Shown here: positions 15,212-17,739 of the stretch, in pieces
How the letters are laid out: each line of letters opens with the position of its first letter
Position numbering within the stretch: the stretch's first letter is position 1
Assembly (NCBI GenBank): GCA_002387565.1
Contig: DGJT01000034.1
Coordinates: 1-17,739, forward strand
Reading direction: 5' to 3'
From: Akkermansiaceae bacterium UBA4589
GTDB taxonomy: Bacteria; Verrucomicrobiota; Verrucomicrobiia; Verrucomicrobiales; Akkermansiaceae
Length of the DNA: 17,739 nucleotides
Position numbers and translations under genes: made by a program
Notes under the pieces: model-generated
What the model was told of the DNA's origin: nothing
Database searches by the model: none
Seen by the model: the letters and a program-made list of their open reading frames with translations, nothing else

Positions 15212-15442
15212 AGGGGCTGTTGAAAATCTAGCGATTATCAGCCCGTTAGTTCATTTTGCCATAAGTTATGGAGCGACTGCAAGCGTGTATAAGCATACCG
15301 CTAAGGAAGCGGGAAGTGACAAAGCTGATGATAAAACTAACAACGGCTATCTTTGTTCAATTTCAATTCGATAGAACTGACTTGAAGAAACTTTAACACT
15401 GTCATTAACATGGTCATGATTGATAGACTTGTAACAGTCCTA
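15212..15442 (+). mobile_element. MITE-like element, copy 2 (231 bp, TTAA on both sides)
   Basis: This has the same orientation as copy 1, with TTAA at 15208-15211 and 15443-15446. The ends GGGGCTGTTGAAAATC and GACTTGTAACAGTCC form imperfect inverted repeats; 11 of 15 positions match when one is complemented. The GGGGCTGTTGAAAA end resembles common insertion-sequence termini. The internal hairpin of copy 1 is damaged here by two substitutions. A 66-codon frame starting at 15174 runs through it but is judged non-coding. Copy 2 lies between the PEP-CTERM terminator and the 3' end of argB. Confidence 0.75.
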
Positions 15443-15477
15443 TTAAGACCTCTGCTTACAAACAAATAATACTAAGG

Positions 15478-16362
15478 CTAATGAATAATTTGTGTTCCTA
15501 TACCTTCCTTAGTGAAAATTTCTAGGAGTAACGAATGCGGCATCAACGCATCAATAAAGTGAATTTTTTCTACACCTGACTTAAGGGTTTCTAAGGCTGA
15601 ATTAATTTTAGGTAGCATCCCCCCTGCAATCACACCGCTGTTAATGAGCTCTTGTGCTTGAGTCTCGTTAATTGAATGGATAAGACTGCCACGATCAGAC
15701 ACATCCGCTAACACACCTGGTACGTCTGAGAGGTAGATGAGTTTGGTCACTTGTAATTCTTGAGCTAAGGCTGCTGCGGCTAAATCAGCATTAATATTAA
15801 GTGGTAATTCATGGTTAATCTCTTGGGCTAACGGTGTAACTACAGGAATTTTTTCTTGAGCTATAATAGACTTAACCTCTGCTATATTAACCTGTGTGAC
15901 ATTACCAACACGGCCTAAGTCTACAGATTGTCCATTGTCATCTGTTAGTTGTTTTGGGGTGCCTACGAATACTTTTTGACCTTGTACGCAGGTGGCTGCT
16001 CCGCCTTTTTCGTTAATCCAGCTAGCTAATTGTGGCGACAATTCCTGCCCTAATACTTGATCGACAATTTTAATGCTTTTTTCACAAGTGACACGATAAC
16101 CTTGCTCAAATTCAGCTGCAATTCCCTGCTGTTGCATTTTAGCTGAAATAGCCTTGCCTCCTCCATGCACTAAAACAGGGTTAATCCCTGCTACCTCAAG
16201 AAAAACCAAATCCTCCATAAGAGCCTGCATCTTGAGCTCATTCTCCATCACGCTACCTCCTAACTTAATAAGGAATGTCTTGCCTCTAAACTGTTGTAAG
16301 TAAGGCAAGGCCTCAATAAGGGTGGCGGCTTTTAAAATAGTGGATTCAATGTGTTGATTCAT
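15478..16362 (-). CDS. argB: Acetylglutamate kinase
   Basis: This encodes 294 residues. It phosphorylates N-acetyl-L-glutamate with ATP, the second step of the arginine pathway, in the cytoplasm. FLIKLGGSVM (30-39) and VLVHGGGK (63-70) are the nucleotide and substrate loops; GYRVT (88-92), NINADLAAAALA (189-200), YLSDVPGVL (210-218) and GGMLPKI (247-253, catalytic Lys252) follow in order. The ending EIFTKEGIGTQI is typical. An N-terminal helix of ~25 residues before the first strand is the feature of hexameric, arginine-inhibited enzymes, so feedback inhibition by arginine is likely. It lies 14 bases after the DUF547 gene and is probably co-transcribed with it. No other arg gene is present. 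No terminator is visible after the stop. Confidence 0.97.
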   Translation of the reverse strand: MNQHIESTILKAATLIEALPYLQQFRGKTFLIKLGGSVMENELKMQALMEDLVFLEVAGINPVLVHGGGKAISAKMQQQGIAAEFEQGYRVTCEKSIKIVDQVLGQELSPQLASWINEKGGAATCVQGQKVFVGTPKQLTDDNGQSVDLGRVGNVTQVNIAEVKSIIAQEKIPVVTPLAQEINHELPLNINADLAAAALAQELQVTKLIYLSDVPGVLADVSDRGSLIHSINETQAQELINSGVIAGGMLPKINSALETLKSGVEKIHFIDALMPHSLLLEIFTKEGIGTQIIH

Positions 16363-16376
16363 GACTTAAGAAAGTA

Positions 16377-17102
16377 TTAGTAGCTCTGATTTAAAGCCCA
16401 GTCATAATTAATATAACCTGAGACTGATTTAATAGGGAACTCTAAATATTTATTAATAAAAGCTACTACAGAGCCCTCTTGCTTAACAAAATCTTGGGAA
16501 AACCATTCAAAGAGTTGCGACACTTGAGCTACTGGAGACTCAGGCGCGGTTAATTGCACGCCATGTTGACTATTAATGAAATTTTTCGTCACTTGTTCCA
16601 ATTGCTGCTCTAGTTTATGTCCAGCGTAAGGCTCATTGAGTAAGAGAGGACATCCCTTGCTAGCACAATTCACCGCAAAGTGCACACGTGCATCAAAATA
16701 CTGCTTACGCAAAATTTCATGCTCTAACTCATCAAATGTCATTTCTCGGCCCACGATAATTTTGGATTCTTTATAAAAATTAGGGTATTTATTTAAAATA
16801 CTCTCTATAGGATACAACTCCAACGCTTTCACTAACATCCATGCATTGTACGCATTCACATAAATCGCAAATTGCTCATCTTTGGAAAATTGTTGGATAT
16901 GCTCCGGAGTATGGTGCTCAAGCGCCTTAGTTACTAAGAGTAAAATCTCTGTATCAGCTTTATTTTTCTTAAGAGTGGCATAATCAAACCCAGATTCTTT
17001 GACATACTTATTAAGTATATAGGCATAATTGGAGCGCCAATCTCCATCTTTAGCTTGAGCTATGCAACCAAGTGCTAACATGATTATTAAAAATATCTTC
17101 AT
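16377..17102 (-). CDS. Secreted DUF547-domain protein
   Basis: This encodes 241 residues. The signal peptide is about 1-17 (MKIFLIIMLALGCIAQA). Family landmarks are FAIYVNAYNAWML (78-90), the I-V-G-R-E-M-T-F-D-E-L-E-H-E-I-L-R block (115-131), ARVHFAVNCASKGCPLL (138-154) with two Cys, LFEWFSQDF (197-205) and the closing YINYDWALN (230-238). DUF547 proteins are widespread in secreted and plant proteins, and I know of no settled biochemical function. The conserved Cys and His residues suggest a metal or catalytic site, but that is inference. It sits 5 bases after the arsC-type gene and 14 before argB, on one strand. Confidence 0.9.
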   Translation of the reverse strand: MKIFLIIMLALGCIAQAKDGDWRSNYAYILNKYVKESGFDYATLKKNKADTEILLLVTKALEHHTPEHIQQFSKDEQFAIYVNAYNAWMLVKALELYPIESILNKYPNFYKESKIIVGREMTFDELEHEILRKQYFDARVHFAVNCASKGCPLLLNEPYAGHKLEQQLEQVTKNFINSQHGVQLTAPESPVAQVSQLFEWFSQDFVKQEGSVVAFINKYLEFPIKSVSGYINYDWALNQSY

Positions 17103-17107
17103 CTTAC

Positions 17108-17527
17108 TTATCTAGTTCCTGCTACTAATTGAGTCACTCTAGCATGTAGCATGCCAAAAGCCTCATCAAAAGCGTCTTCTATTTGAGCTTCTGTGCCGAC
17201 AACTTTGGCGGGATCTGGGGTGCTCCAGTGTAATTTTTTGCCTTCACCTAAGAAAACTGGACATGATTCTTTGGCTGCTTCATCGCAAACTGTAATAATA
17301 TAATCAAATTTTTCACCTGCATAAGCATCCCAAGACTGACTAGAGCTCTGAGTCACAGCAATACCATGGCGCTCCAAAGTTTCAATAGATTTAGGGTGCA
17401 CATAGCCTGCAGGCTGACTACCAGCGCTCACTGCTTTATAAGTTCCTTGACCTAAATCATTGATTAGCATTTCTGCCATAATAGAACGGCATGAATTACC
17501 TGTACAGAGCACGAGAACCTTTATCAT
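17108..17527 (-). CDS. arsC: Arsenate reductase, thioredoxin-linked / low-molecular-weight phosphatase fold
   Basis: This encodes 139 residues from the ATG at 17527; a second ATG nine bases upstream (17536) would add MII. The shorter start puts VLVLCTGNSCRS at the usual distance. The CX5R loop has nucleophilic Cys8 and Arg14. Two further cysteines in TVCDEAAKESCPVF (81 and 89) match the Cys triad of thioredoxin-coupled arsenate reductases, which pass a disulfide outward during reduction of arsenate to arsenite. The general-acid Asp is in STPDPAK. A plain protein-tyrosine phosphatase is possible but would lack the second and third Cys. No arsenite pump or ArsR regulator is adjacent; instead it leads a run with a DUF547 protein and argB, so arsenic resistance is not proven by context. 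Confidence 0.88.
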   Translation of the reverse strand: MIKVLVLCTGNSCRSIMAEMLINDLGQGTYKAVSAGSQPAGYVHPKSIETLERHGIAVTQSSSQSWDAYAGEKFDYIITVCDEAAKESCPVFLGEGKKLHWSTPDPAKVVGTEAQIEDAFDEAFGMLHARVTQLVAGTR

Positions 17528-17699
17528 AATAATCATTCATAAACTCAATTTATCTATAGTCAAGTATTGTCAGTTGAAGTTTTTATTAAAAAAAGATGCT
17601 TTTCATAAAATATCTATCCTTTTAATCTTGCGTTTAGTTTTAAACTATGTTTTTTTCTCTCCACGCTTTTGAGCATTTGCTCACTAGAAAACACCTTAT

Positions 17700-17739
17700 G
17701 CAGGAATAGCTCAGCGGTAGAGCATCTCGTTTACACCGA
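17700..17739 (+). tRNA. tRNA-Val (anticodon UAC), 5' part, cut by the window end
   Basis: The acceptor 5' strand GCAGGAA (17700-17706), TA, the D arm GCTC-AGCGGTA-GAGC (17709-17723), and the anticodon arm TCTCG-TTTACAC-CGA are visible. The 7-base loop puts TAC in the anticodon, giving valine. The T arm and the 3' acceptor strand lie beyond the window. The region 17528-17699 before it is AT-rich and holds no recognisable gene. Confidence 0.9.

Noticed and set aside
15174..15374. 66-codon open frame running through MITE copy 2
   Set aside because: It starts inside the terminator's T-run and reads through a MITE-like repeat. The equivalent frame in copy 1 has no matching start, and the sequence resembles no protein I know. 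The conservation belongs to the DNA element.
11701..15436. CTTGTAACAGT shared by the pstC leader and the right end of both MITE copies
   Set aside because: It is an 11-base match with no similarity on either side and no element end near pstC; most likely chance.
17664..17684. GAGCA-TT-TGCTC palindrome upstream of the tRNA as a terminator
   Set aside because: The stem is short, with a 2-base loop that cannot close as drawn, and there is no T-run after it.

Overview
The window looks like a low-to-moderate GC member of the PVC superphylum, most likely a free-living (perhaps marine) Verrucomicrobiota. The clues are the C-terminal cytochrome-c/heme-binding module typical of very large PVC proteins, followed by a ThuA-like protein; a formylglycine sulfatase; a PEP-CTERM (exosortase-sorted) surface protein; and the near absence of Shine-Dalgarno sequences ahead of the genes. 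The phylum is inferred from gene content only; no marker gene was compared.

Layout. 1-1419: the 3' end of a PVC-type heme-binding protein followed 3 bases later by a membrane-anchored ThuA-like protein. 1530-3953: a stand-alone phosphopantothenoylcysteine decarboxylase (CoaC half of CoaBC) and glmS. 3954-4200: a heptamer tandem repeat joined to a hairpin-rich dispersed repeat. 4201-5694: secreted sulfatase. 5691-6115: a decayed REP-associated (RAYT/Y1-type) transposon with inverted ends and an eroded transposase tail. 6159-6590: a very AT-rich putative lipoprotein. 6785-12839 (minus): a complete high-affinity phosphate importer in the order pstS - terminator - pstC - pstA - pstB, with enlarged PstC and PstA and no phoU next to pstB. 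13075-13470: LysM lipoprotein. 13648-13893 (minus): rpsP. 14008-15442: two nearly identical ~230-bp MITE-like elements in direct orientation, both bordered by TTAA, flanking a PEP-CTERM gene. 15478-17527 (minus): arsC-type reductase, DUF547 protein and argB as a tight run. 17700 to the end: 5' half of tRNA-Val(UAC).

How the genes fit together. The Pst system imports phosphate: PstS binds it outside, PstC/PstA form the channel and PstB supplies ATP. A strong terminator between pstS and pstC should give excess binding protein over permease. A possible Pho-box-like motif (TTGTAACA core) lies upstream of both pstS and pstC. Arsenate leaks in through phosphate importers, and an arsenate-reductase-type protein is encoded further along, but no direct link is visible. 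The remaining genes are housekeeping (CoA, amino-sugar, arginine, ribosome) or surface/degradative functions.

The most unusual content is in the non-coding repeats. There are three sites where 7-bp tandem repeats or hairpin repeats end in gcgaatcaa, with a compensatory base-pair change between two hairpins. There is a dead RAYT whose terminal repeat supplies the sulfatase stop codon. There is also a TTAA-bordered MITE pair around the PEP-CTERM gene.
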